Shown piece after piece: positions 5,230 to 12,163 of a stretch of 12,477 nt of DNA. Numbering within the stretch: the stretch's first letter is position 1; the number at the start of each line of letters is the position of its first letter. The DNA lies in the NCBI GenBank assembly GCA_030639985.1, contig DAOWKG010000149.1:1-12477 (forward strand), written 5' to 3'. Position numbers and translations under genes: made by a program. The notes under the pieces are model-generated. The model was not told where the DNA came from and searched no databases. It was given only the letters and a program-made list of their open reading frames with translations. Origin of the DNA: Desulfuromonadaceae bacterium. Lineage in GTDB: Bacteria; Desulfobacterota; Desulfuromonadia; Desulfuromonadales; Geopsychrobacteraceae.

Positions 5230-7776
5230 ATGGTTAACCTGACTATAGACGGTAAGTCGGTAAGTGTTCCCAAGGAGACAACAATTCTTGAGGCGGCTCG
5301 CCAATTGGATATTCATATTCCAACTCTCTGTTGGTTAGAAAAAGTATCGACAACAGGTGCATGCCGGATTTGTGCAGTAGAAATTGAAGGTGTTGATCGT
5401 CCCATGACCGCTTGTGACACTCCGGTCAAAGAAGGTATCAATGTCACTACCCAGTCGGCTAAATTGACTAAATCACGCCAGCAAATCATGGAATTGATTC
5501 TGGTAAACCACCCCCTTGATTGCCCCGTGTGTGATGCTGGCGGTGAATGTGACCTGCAAAATATCTGTTACGATCTCGATGTCGTGCGACAGGAATTTCA
5601 AGCCGATGATGTCAACCCCGCTACTATTGACCATTGGCCATTAATTCAGCAGGTTCCAAATCGCTGTGTTATGTGCGAAAAGTGTGTCAAGGTCTGTCAT
5701 GAGCTTATCGGTGCCGATGCCCTGTTTGTCAACGATAAGGGCGACAAAGCATACATTGATAAGACCGTTGAAAATTGTATTTATTGCGGTAACTGTGTTT
5801 CTGTCTGTCCGACGGGGACGATGATTTCCAAGCCATTCAAGTTCCGGGCACGGCCATGGGCACTGACTAAAGTGCCATCGGTTTGCACCTATTGCCCGAG
5901 CCAATGCCAGATCGATATTAATGTCCAGAATAACGAAGTTTATCGGGTTACTTCTGACGATGCCGGGACAACCAATAATGGTAACCTCTGTGTCGGTGGA
6001 TTCTTTGGCTATAGTTACATCAATAATAAAAGCCGTTTGGTTGCGCCGGTGGTTGAGCAAAAAGAAACTACTTGGGACAAGGCATTTGACCGGGTTGTTT
6101 CCGAGGTAGAGCGGATCAAGGTTGAAAGTGGCGCAGCAGCGATTGCTGGCTTTGCGTCTCCCCGTTTGACCAATGAAGAAAACTATCTGTTTCAGAAGCT
6201 TTTCCGGGTCGCGATTGGTAGCAATAATATTGATAGCGAAGCAAGATTTGGTGCGATGCGCTCTTTGCGGGCTCTCGATAAGGGGCTCGGCCTGAACGGT
6301 GCCAGTAACAATATGAGCGTTATTGCTACTGCCGATGCGGTCCTGGTTTTTGGTGCTGACCCAAGTGCAGAAGCACCGGGCGTCGATTGGAAAATTCAGG
6401 ATGCGGTTCGGCGTAATGGCGGTAAGCTGGTAATTGCCAATATGCGACAAATCCATTTGACCCAATTTGCAAACTGCCAACTCAATTATAGTCATGGTAG
6501 TGAAATTGCGCTGGCCAATGGTTTGGGTAGGTTGTTGTCAGATCGTGGTCATCTTGATGAAGAAAGTTTGCAGCTTGCAGTTTCCAACCTGGAAGAATTA
6601 AAAGCCGATCTGGCTGCTGTTGATATTGAGCAGGTAATAGCGACCACTGGTCTCAGTCTTGAAGCTTTGGAGCAAGCTGCCGATATTATTGGTCAAGCCA
6701 AAAAAGTAGCAATTGTCTTTGGTGGGGATATTTGTAAATCAGCTTTTGGTATCTCAAAGTCAGCAGCGGTTGCCAACCTGGCAATTCTTAGTGGTGCGCT
6801 CGATGCTGGTGGCGGACTCTTCCCGTTGGACGAAAAAGGCAATACCCAGGGTGTTCTCGATATGGGAGTATATCCAGAAGCGTTGCCGGGATTTCAGTCT
6901 TACAGTGAAAATCAGGAAAAATTTGCCAAAGCATGGAAATGTGAACTCCCTGCTGGCGGGCTCGATGCTGACGGTATTCTACAAGAGATCGAATCTGGGA
7001 AAATCAGGTTCCTCTATCTTGCGGCGACAAATCCGCTGAATTTCCCAAATAATAGTCGCTGGCTGAAGGCTCTTGAAAAGGTCGAAGTACTGGTAGTTCA
7101 GGATATTTTCCCGAACGAAATTACCCGTTTGGCAACCGTAGTTTTACCCGGTTGTTCTTATGCAGAAAAATCGGGGAGTTTCACTGCTCTCGATAATACT
7201 GTGCGTAGTTTCAAGCCGGCGATTCGTCCAGTTGGACAAAGCCGTGAAGACGGAGAAATCTTTGTTGAACTGTATGGCCGTTTGAATAAAACTCCGGCAA
7301 CCTTTAGTTGTGCCGATACTAACGCTGAAATTAATGTGCTTACTTCTCTTTATGAAGACGCTGAATGCCTCGGTGATGAACGTCACACTTGTGTCCGTAA
7401 AGCTCATCAAGTCGCTGATCAGAGCCTTAAATATCAACTTATTGCCGCTACAGATGCTTCAAAAGGGCTGCAATTGCTAACTGGTACCTCGGCCGGACAT
7501 TTTGGGACAACCTCTATGTGGGCAACTGCACCGCTTGAAGTTGAACCAGAAGGTTTTTTCAACCTGAATAAAGCCGATGCCGATGCAGTTGGTGCCGCAG
7601 CTGGTGACAAGATCAAGTTGACTAGTAGCGTCGGGGCAACCGTTGGTAAGGTATTAATTACCGACTCAGTTCCGCAAGGGCTGATTTTTGCACCCAATAA
7701 CTTCGTTGCCCTTGGAGCCCTGCAGTTGATCGCTGATGGTGATAATCAGGTGGCAGTAGAGTTGAAAAAAGTTTGA
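5230..7776 (+). CDS. sfrA: Iron-sulfur / molybdopterin-fold subunit of an SfrAB-type oxidoreductase (FdhA/NuoG-like)
   Basis: This 848-residue cytoplasmic partner of SfrB should conduct electrons through a chain of clusters. In order: a [2Fe-2S] domain (Cys34, 45, 48, 62); a His-Cys3 cluster of the NuoG type (His94, Cys98, 101, 107); two complete [4Fe-4S] ferredoxin motifs (Cys146/149/152/156 and Cys183/186/189/193); a molybdopterin-domain cluster (Cys219, 222, 226, 254); the large molybdopterin-oxidoreductase fold; and a C-terminal dinucleotide-binding domain from about 745 (LLTGTSAGHFG, FFNLNKADA, FAPNNF). The Cys/Sec that binds Mo in formate dehydrogenases is absent (Gly341), so it is probably not a formate dehydrogenase despite the overall similarity. 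GAGGTG at 5216-5221 lies 8 nt before the ATG. The gene is 82 nt after sfrB and ends before a terminator. Confidence 0.88.
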   Translation: MVNLTIDGKSVSVPKETTILEAARQLDIHIPTLCWLEKVSTTGACRICAVEIEGVDRPMTACDTPVKEGINVTTQSAKLTKSRQQIMELILVNHPLDCPVCDAGGECDLQNICYDLDVVRQEFQADDVNPATIDHWPLIQQVPNRCVMCEKCVKVCHELIGADALFVNDKGDKAYIDKTVENCIYCGNCVSVCPTGTMISKPFKFRARPWALTKVPSVCTYCPSQCQIDINVQNNEVYRVTSDDAGTTNNGNLCVGGFFGYSYINNKSRLVAPVVEQKETTWDKAFDRVVSEVERIKVESGAAAIAGFASPRLTNEENYLFQKLFRVAIGSNNIDSEARFGAMRSLRALDKGLGLNGASNNMSVIATADAVLVFGADPSAEAPGVDWKIQDAVRRNGGKLVIANMRQIHLTQFANCQLNYSHGSEIALANGLGRLLSDRGHLDEESLQLAVSNLEELKADLAAVDIEQVIATTGLSLEALEQAADIIGQAKKVAIVFGGDICKSAFGISKSAAVANLAILSGALDAGGGLFPLDEKGNTQGVLDMGVYPEALPGFQSYSENQEKFAKAWKCELPAGGLDADGILQEIESGKIRFLYLAATNPLNFPNNSRWLKALEKVEVLVVQDIFPNEITRLATVVLPGCSYAEKSGSFTALDNTVRSFKPAIRPVGQSREDGEIFVELYGRLNKTPATFSCADTNAEINVLTSLYEDAECLGDERHTCVRKAHQVADQSLKYQLIAATDASKGLQLLTGTSAGHFGTTSMWATAPLEVEPEGFFNLNKADADAVGAAAGDKIKLTSSVGATVGKVLITDSVPQGLIFAPNNFVALGALQLIADGDNQVAVELKKV

Positions 7777-7801
7777 TCTAAATTTAAAAATTATATTCAT
7801 A

Positions 7802-7833
7802 AACGTCCCGGGTTTTACCGGGGCGTTTTTTTA
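7802..7833 (+). terminator. Intrinsic terminator after sfrA
   Basis: AACGTCCCGG (7802-7811) pairs with CCGGGGCGTT (7818-7827) with a single G-U pair, around a 6-nt loop, and runs into a T-tract ending at 7832. It begins 25 nt after the sfrA stop and separates the sfr genes from the atp genes. Confidence 0.88.
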
Positions 7834-7890
7834 TTGGTAGAAAATGAGATCGATTCTATCCCGTAGTTGCGGGTAGACCTAAAAACCGAC

Positions 7891-7920
7891 TTGACTCATT
7901 CAGCCCCTATATGGTACTTA
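7891..7920 (+). promoter_or_regulatory. Weak candidate promoter for the atpZ-atpI-atpB-atpE block
   Basis: TTGACT at 7891-7896 matches a -35 box at five of six positions. The region 17-18 nt downstream (GTACTTAAT from 7914) is only a poor -10 box. A promoter is expected here because a terminator closes the previous unit at 7833. Confidence 0.3.
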
Positions 7921-7963
7921 ATGTCCGCTTTTGTGGCAGATTTCGGAGTGGTGACCCCTCTAA

Positions 7964-8227
7964 ATGGCAGAAAATAAGCGTGAACTATATAAAAGTATGG
8001 GCTTTCTCTCGAGCGTCGGGATATCGCTGGTCGCGTCGATACTGATCGGCTTGGCGATGGGGTTGTATCTCGATAAATGGCTTGATACTCGTCCCTTGTT
8101 TACCCTGATCATGTTGCTGATTGGGGTTATCTCAGGATTTCGTAACGTTTTTATCCTGACGACCAGAGAACTTAAACGCCAAGAGCTGGAAGGTGACAGT
8201 AGCGGTGATAGTCAAGATGGAACCTGA
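7964..8227 (+). CDS. atpZ: AtpZ/AtpI-family F0F1 ATP synthase-associated small membrane protein
   Basis: The 87-residue protein has a basic N-terminus (NKRELYKS), two hydrophobic helices (about 13-34 and 45-63) and a charged tail rich in Asp, Ser and Gly. The GLAMGLYLDKWLDT stretch between the helices, followed by GVISGFRNVF, is typical of the ATPase-gene-1 / AtpZ family encoded first in many atp operons. Such proteins assist the F0 sector and have been linked to Mg2+/Ca2+ transport or c-ring assembly; the exact role here is unknown. An in-frame TGA at 7952 forces the start to 7964. The nearest ribosome-site-like sequence (GGAG, 7945-7948) is about 15 nt away, unusually far. Its stop codon overlaps the start of atpI. 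Many databases label both genes atpI. Confidence 0.8.
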   Translation: MAENKRELYKSMGFLSSVGISLVASILIGLAMGLYLDKWLDTRPLFTLIMLLIGVISGFRNVFILTTRELKRQELEGDSSGDSQDGT

Positions 8228-8579
8228 CGATCAATTGCTGGTGGAGATGGCGCAACGCAACTGGATCATCTTAGTCGTACTGGTACTTATAAGCCTGCTG
8301 TGGCAATCCCTGTCAATTACAATGGGGGTGTTGGCTGGCGGAGTACTGGTAATTATTAATTATCGCTGGCTGGGGCGCTCGCTGCTTAAGGTACTGGGAA
8401 ATCCCGTACCGGGTGCTGAAAAAGGTTTTAAGCGAAATTATCTGTTTCGATTGGCGTTTATCGCCAGTTCAATTTATCTATTGTTGGTGCGCGGCGGGGT
8501 TCATCCGCTGGCATTGGCAGTGGGACTGTCTGTAATAGTTATAAATCTGCTGGTGACAACCGCCAAGCGGCTATATTGA
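8217..8579 (+). CDS. atpI: ATP synthase protein I (AtpI family)
   Basis: The 120-residue protein has four hydrophobic segments at roughly 15-32, 34-52, 75-93 and 96-114, and fits the ATP synthase I family, a non-stoichiometric membrane protein that helps assemble the c-ring. Family-like features are NWIILVVLVLISLLW at the first helix and NYRWLGRSLLKVL after the second. I prefer the ATG at 8217: GGTGAT (8204-8209) precedes it at 7 nt. The GTG at 8193 would add eight residues and has no properly spaced ribosome site. With this start the gene overlaps atpZ by 11 nt, a sign of translational coupling. atpB starts 17 nt downstream. Confidence 0.8.
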   Translation: MEPDDQLLVEMAQRNWIILVVLVLISLLWQSLSITMGVLAGGVLVIINYRWLGRSLLKVLGNPVPGAEKGFKRNYLFRLAFIASSIYLLLVRGGVHPLALAVGLSVIVINLLVTTAKRLY

Positions 8580-8596
8580 ATAGGAGAGCTTAATTC

Positions 8597-9271
8597 ATGA
8601 CTCATCCATTTTTGTTTTTACATTGGATTGAACAGCAATTGCACCTGCACGTTGGCAACCATGTCACCTATACTTGGCTGGTAATGGCAATTCTTATTCT
8701 GGTCGCATTTCTTGCTTCTCGGTCAATCTCCATGGTGCCATCCGGAGCACAGAATCTGATGGAAGCTATTGTGAGCGGCATCGATAATATGATTGAAGAA
8801 ACCATGGGCAAAGAGGGAAAGGCTTACTTTCCACTTATTGCTACCATCGCATTATTTATTCTGGTGTGTAACCTGATTGGTCTGGTACCGGGATTATACC
8901 CTCCCACGGCCGATCTGAACACTAATGCGGCATTGGCACTGACGGTTTTTGTGTTGACCCATGTGGTTGGTTTTAGAAAACATGGCATCAGCTATCTTAA
9001 ACATTTTATGGGACCAATTCTCTGGTTGGCACCATTGATGTTTATCATCGAAATAATCGGTCACATTGCTCGCCCCCTCTCATTGACCTTGCGTCTTTTT
9101 GGGAATATGTACGGGCATGAGATTGTGTTGATGATCTTCCTGGCACTGGTACCATTATTCCTGCCGATCCCAATGATGCTCATGGGTGTACTGATCGCAT
9201 TCATTCAGTCCTTCGTCTTTATGTTGCTGGCAATGATTTATATCGCCGGATCATTGGAAGAAGCGCACTAA
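8597..9271 (+). CDS. atpB: F0F1 ATP synthase subunit a
   Basis: Subunit a forms the two half-channels that carry ions to and from the c-ring in the inner membrane. The 224-residue product has five to six membrane helices. The key helix reads [15 protein letters not shown] at 161-175: Arg166 corresponds to the essential Arg210 of the E. coli protein, Asn170 and Glu175 to its Asn214 and Glu219. The last helix, [17 protein letters not shown], holds Gln204, equivalent to E. coli Gln252. The protein lacks the long N-terminal extension of the E. coli form, as is common outside gammaproteobacteria. AGGAG at 8582-8586 precedes the ATG. It lies between atpI and atpE, so the block encodes membrane-sector proteins only. 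Confidence 0.96.
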   Translation: MTHPFLFLHWIEQQLHLHVGNHVTYTWLVMAILILVAFLASRSISMVPSGAQNLMEAIVSGIDNMIEETMGKEGKAYFPLIATIALFILVCNLIGLVPGLYPPTADLNTNAALALTVFVLTHVVGFRKHGISYLKHFMGPILWLAPLMFIIEIIGHIARPLSLTLRLFGNMYGHEIVLMIFLALVPLFLPIPMMLMGVLIAFIQSFVFMLLAMIYIAGSLEEAH

Positions 9272-9356
9272 CTATTTTATAATTACGCTTTTCACATGGG
9301 TGAAGAGCAAGTCCTAGTTATATAGGAACAATAAAAACCGTAATAAGGAGAAACAA

Positions 9357-9623
9357 ATGGAATTTTTTGCATGGTGTATGGTTGCTGCTGGTATTGGTAT
9401 GGGTCTTGGTTCTATTGGTACCGGTATCGGTCAGGGTATTGCTATCAAAGCCGCTTGTGAAGGCGTTGCTCGTAATCCAGGTGCTTCTGGTAAAATCATG
9501 ACCACTATGATGATTGGTCTGGCGATGATCGAGTCCTTGGCAATTTATGTTTTTGTTGTCTCGATGATTATTCTTTTCGCCAACCCATTTACCGAGCATG
9601 TTCTTGGGATTCTTGCCCACTAA
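9357..9623 (+). CDS. atpE: F0F1 ATP synthase subunit c (rotor ring proteolipid)
   Basis: The 88-residue helical hairpin assembles into the ion-driven c-ring. Helix 1 carries the glycine-rich packing motif GIGMGLG (12-18) and continues as GTGIGQG; the cytoplasmic loop has ARNPG with Arg39-Asn40-Pro41; helix 2 carries the ion-binding carboxylate Glu59 in AMIESLAIY. Gln26, Ser60 and Tyr64 surround it, as in some Na+-type rings, but the following residue is Leu61 where Na+-type rings often have Thr. AAGGAG (9345-9350) lies 6 nt before the ATG, a strong ribosome site that fits the high copy number of this subunit. It is 85 nt after atpB, in the same unit, and is followed by a terminator. Confidence 0.97.
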   Translation: MEFFAWCMVAAGIGMGLGSIGTGIGQGIAIKAACEGVARNPGASGKIMTTMMIGLAMIESLAIYVFVVSMIILFANPFTEHVLGILAH

Positions 9624-9646
9624 TCTGTTCTTTTATAAGTAAAAAG

Positions 9647-9680
9647 AAGGGCGACTCCATTTCGGAGCCGCCCTTTTTTA
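9647..9680 (+). terminator. Intrinsic terminator after atpE
   Basis: AAGGGCGACTCC (9647-9658) pairs with GGAGCCGCCCTT (9664-9675), 12 positions with one A-C mismatch, around ATTTC. The T-run extends to 9679. It ends the atp block with no F1 gene following. Confidence 0.9.
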
Positions 9681-9805
9681 TTGTCCGCAGTAGAAGCAAA
9701 TCTGCCAGTAAACAAACCAGATCAGACAAGTAACGGTATTTGATAACTGTCGGCGGAAGAGAACTTTACCAAGGCACTTATGTCTATTTTTATTGCATTA
9801 AATTG

Positions 9806-9835
9806 TGGACAAAGGTGGCCCTCACTCTGTATGAT
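9806..9835 (+). promoter_or_regulatory. Candidate distal promoter for the cbcL-like gene
   Basis: TGGACA (9806-9811) and TATGAT (9830-9835) each match the sigma70 boxes at five of six positions with an 18-nt spacer. Transcription from here would give a leader of about 145 nt. The rest of the gene-free stretch 9681-9988 shows a small CCCTAGGG palindrome at 9848-9855 and no open frame worth calling. Confidence 0.4.
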
Positions 9836-9917
9836 AAAAATATACACCCTAGGGGTTGTTTGGGGAAATATCCTTGAAACTTGTTACTGCCACGCATCAA
9901 GTTGAGTTTGAATAAAT

Positions 9918-9946
9918 TTGATATCTTCCTGATTTGTAAATATCAC
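9918..9946 (+). promoter_or_regulatory. Candidate proximal promoter for the cbcL-like gene, with an inverted repeat over it
   Basis: TTGATA (9918-9923) matches the -35 box at five of six positions and TATCAC (9941-9946) the -10 box at four of six, with a 17-nt spacer. An inverted repeat TGATAT (9919-9924) / ATATCA (9940-9945) overlaps both boxes and might be an operator. The repeat could also be chance in this AT-rich stretch. Confidence 0.4.
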
Positions 9947-9975
9947 CCTGTTTTTTTATAAATGATAATCGTATT

Positions 9976-9983
9976 AAGGAGAG
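9976..9983 (+). promoter_or_regulatory. Shine-Dalgarno AAGGAGAG setting the cytochrome start at 9989
   Basis: The site is 5 nt before ATG 9989. An upstream in-frame ATG at 9962 lies before it, has no ribosome site, and would spoil the signal peptide. Confidence 0.85.
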
Positions 9984-9988
9984 AATCA

Positions 9989-11854
9989 ATGCGTAAAGTC
10001 CTGTTTTATTCTGTTTTACTCTTGACGTTGCTGTGGAGCACGCAGGTAGTAGCAGGTGGTTCAGCCGCTTCCCCGGAAGCATGTCTGGAATGTCACGATG
10101 ATGTTACCGAGGCAGAAGATTTTGCTGCTTCTGTTCATGGACCAAATGGTTGTGTTGCCTGCCATATTGAATTAGCCGATATTGATGCTCACATGGAAGG
10201 TGAGTTGATGCCAGGTCCGGTTGATTGTGCTCGCTGCCATAAACAAGAGTTCAAAGAATATTTCGATAGTGCTCATAACTTTGATCACCCTAATATTAAT
10301 CTTAGTTGCACCTCATGCCATACCTCAATTCATGACTTAACTCCTTGGGTCGGTGATAAGAGCCAAGCTAATGCTACTTGTGAAAGTTGCCATAATACTG
10401 CCGCTGGTGAATATCATATTTCAATTCACTCTAAGGGAGTTGCCGCTGGCAACCCCGATTCTGCTGCCTGTATCGATTGTCATGGCTTACATGCAATTGC
10501 TTCAGTAAAAAAAATGGGTACCTACGATCGGGCCGCATTTAAAACTAAACCTTGCATGACCTGTCATGCAGATGAAGAGATGATGCATCGCAACGAGGTA
10601 CTTCCTGTTGCCGTTGAAACCTATTTACACAGCTATCATGGCAAGCATTTCCATTTAGGCTACCCCGAAAAAGTGGCTGGTTGTGCTGACTGTCATACGG
10701 CCCATGAAGTCCTCCCGAACGAAGATCCTGCTTCTAGCCTCAGCCCCGATAAGTTAGTAGTTTCTTGTGCGCAGTGTCACGAAAATGCTTCAGCATTGTT
10801 CGTCAAGTTTTATTCCCATGGTGACATGACCGATAGCGAAAATTATCCGATTCTGTTTTATACCTACATTGCTATGAGTGGTTTACTGGTTGGAACCTTT
10901 GGCGTGTTCTGGTTCCACTCACTATTGTGGATGTTCCGTGGGTTTATTGAAAATAACGAAAAGAAAAAAGCGTTGGCCGCTGGTGCAGTACTTCATCACA
11001 TTGATAATCCGCACAAAGTTTACCGCCGTTTTACCAAAGTGCATATCTTTATGCATTTGCTGGTTATCACCAGCTTCCTCTTGTTATCACTCACCGGGTT
11101 GCCATTAAAATTTGCCGATCAAGCATGGGCTATTGTGTTGATGGAGTTCCTCGGTGGGGCAACTAATGCGGCATTCCTGCATCGCATTGGTGCTGCCATC
11201 ACATTTGTTTATTTTGGTATGGCATTATTTATGAGTGCCAAGTTCCTCTTCTACAAATTGCAGTATCCGATAGAATTTTTCCATCGCCTCTTTGGCCCCG
11301 AATCACTGTGCCCGAATCTGCGAGATATTCGTGACGTAACCGCTATGGTTCGCTGGTTCCTGTTTCTGGGACCAAAACCAACCTTTGAGCGTTGGACCTA
11401 CTGGGAAAAATTCGATTTTATCGCCGTCTTCTGGGGTATGTTTGCTATTGGTGGCTCCGGCTTAATGCTTTGGTTCCCGGAGTTTTTCGGTGCGGCACTG
11501 CCGGGCTGGGTATTCAATGTTGCAACCATTATTCACTCTGACGAGGCACTGTTAGCAACCGGATTTATCTTTACTGTCCACTTCTTTAATACTCATGGTC
11601 GGCCAGAAAAGTTCCCGATGGACTTTGTTGTTTTTAACGGTGAGCTACCCAAAGAAGAGTTTATCGAAGAACGTGGTGACCAGTGGAAGCGCTATCAGGA
11701 AGAAGGCGTGCTCGAAGATTATGAAATGGACAAGACCAGTGGTCCAGTTTATGACTTCATCCTGAAAGGATTTGGTTTCACTGCGGTATTGATAGGGGTA
11801 TCATTAACCCTGCTGATGATTTATGCTTTTGTCTTCGGCGGGCACCACTTTTAA
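9989..11854 (+). CDS. cbcL: CbcL-like inner-membrane cytochrome: nine-heme c domain fused to a b-type cytochrome
   Basis: The 621-residue protein begins with a signal peptide (cleavage after about VVA at 20-22). The periplasmic domain carries nine CxxCH heme c motifs, beginning at Cys32, 55, 80, 107, 131, 161, 189, 232 and 260. A membrane domain of about six helices follows (near 287-313, 350-373, 385-420, 472-496, 505-531, 590-615), with candidate heme b ligands His352/356, His398, His516 and His531. This layout is that of CbcL of Geobacter sulfurreducens, a menaquinol-oxidising inner-membrane cytochrome needed for low-potential Fe(III) and electrode respiration. It has its own promoter region and terminator, so it is probably transcribed alone. 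The family name is from architecture recalled from memory; another multiheme c / cytochrome b fusion remains possible. Confidence 0.82.
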   Translation: MRKVLFYSVLLLTLLWSTQVVAGGSAASPEACLECHDDVTEAEDFAASVHGPNGCVACHIELADIDAHMEGELMPGPVDCARCHKQEFKEYFDSAHNFDHPNINLSCTSCHTSIHDLTPWVGDKSQANATCESCHNTAAGEYHISIHSKGVAAGNPDSAACIDCHGLHAIASVKKMGTYDRAAFKTKPCMTCHADEEMMHRNEVLPVAVETYLHSYHGKHFHLGYPEKVAGCADCHTAHEVLPNEDPASSLSPDKLVVSCAQCHENASALFVKFYSHGDMTDSENYPILFYTYIAMSGLLVGTFGVFWFHSLLWMFRGFIENNEKKKALAAGAVLHHIDNPHKVYRRFTKVHIFMHLLVITSFLLLSLTGLPLKFADQAWAIVLMEFLGGATNAAFLHRIGAAITFVYFGMALFMSAKFLFYKLQYPIEFFHRLFGPESLCPNLRDIRDVTAMVRWFLFLGPKPTFERWTYWEKFDFIAVFWGMFAIGGSGLMLWFPEFFGAALPGWVFNVATIIHSDEALLATGFIFTVHFFNTHGRPEKFPMDFVVFNGELPKEEFIEERGDQWKRYQEEGVLEDYEMDKTSGPVYDFILKGFGFTAVLIGVSLTLLMIYAFVFGGHHF

Positions 11855-11880
11855 TTTGTTACCTACTATTTAAGATAGTA

Positions 11881-11911
11881 AAGGGGCTGCCGTTTGGCAG
11901 CCCCTTTTTTT
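11881..11911 (+). terminator. Strong intrinsic terminator after the cbcL-like gene
   Basis: AAGGGGCTGCC (11881-11891) pairs perfectly with GGCAGCCCCTT (11896-11906) around GTTT and continues into T7 (11905-11911). Just upstream a second small stem, TACTAT (11864-11869) with ATAGTA (11875-11880), abuts it. Confidence 0.93.
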
Positions 11912-11925
11912 GATTGGACAAATCG

Positions 11926-12147
11926 ATGACATTTAAAGATCTAATTTGGCCTATAATTGCTTTTTCGTCCTATATTAGCGGTGGAATCCTCACTTTTGGT
12001 GGTGTGGGTCTGATTGTGTTTATGAAGGAGAAAGATCTCTGGGGATTGGGTGAGGGGCATACATTGGGTTACCTGTTTGTTTGTATTGGATTATTATTAT
12101 CGATTTTAGGAGTGTTGATAATGAGAATTTTACGCAACCGAATTTAA
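11926..12147 (+). CDS. Small two-helix membrane protein of unknown function
   Basis: I do not recognise the family. The 73-residue protein has two hydrophobic segments (about 8-33 and 47-66) joined by a charged loop (MKEKDLWGLGEGH) and ends in a basic tail (RILRNRI), suggesting both ends on the cytoplasmic side. It has no cysteine and no heme motif. ATG at 11926 is preferred; an in-frame TTG at 11914 would add four residues. The only ribosome-site-like sequence is GGA about 7 nt upstream, which is weak. The start is just 14 nt after the T-tract of the cbcL terminator, so its promoter is unclear. The next gene starts 16 nt downstream, so the two may be one unit. Confidence 0.7.
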   Translation: MTFKDLIWPIIAFSSYISGGILTFGGVGLIVFMKEKDLWGLGEGHTLGYLFVCIGLLLSILGVLIMRILRNRI

Positions 12148-12163
12148 CTTTAGGGAGGAGTGC

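Noticed and set aside
5641-6495. Minus-strand frame of 284 codons inside sfrA
   Set aside because: The opposite strand encodes essential cluster motifs of SfrA over the same bases. The frame has no domain signature and is a shadow of sfrA codon use.
8193-8216. GTG start giving AtpI eight more residues
   Set aside because: GGAAG abuts the GTG with no spacer, whereas ATG 8217 has GGTGAT at a normal distance.
9962-9988. Upstream ATG for the cytochrome
   Set aside because: It lies before the AAGGAGAG site and would add an Arg/Glu-containing stretch ahead of a good signal peptide.
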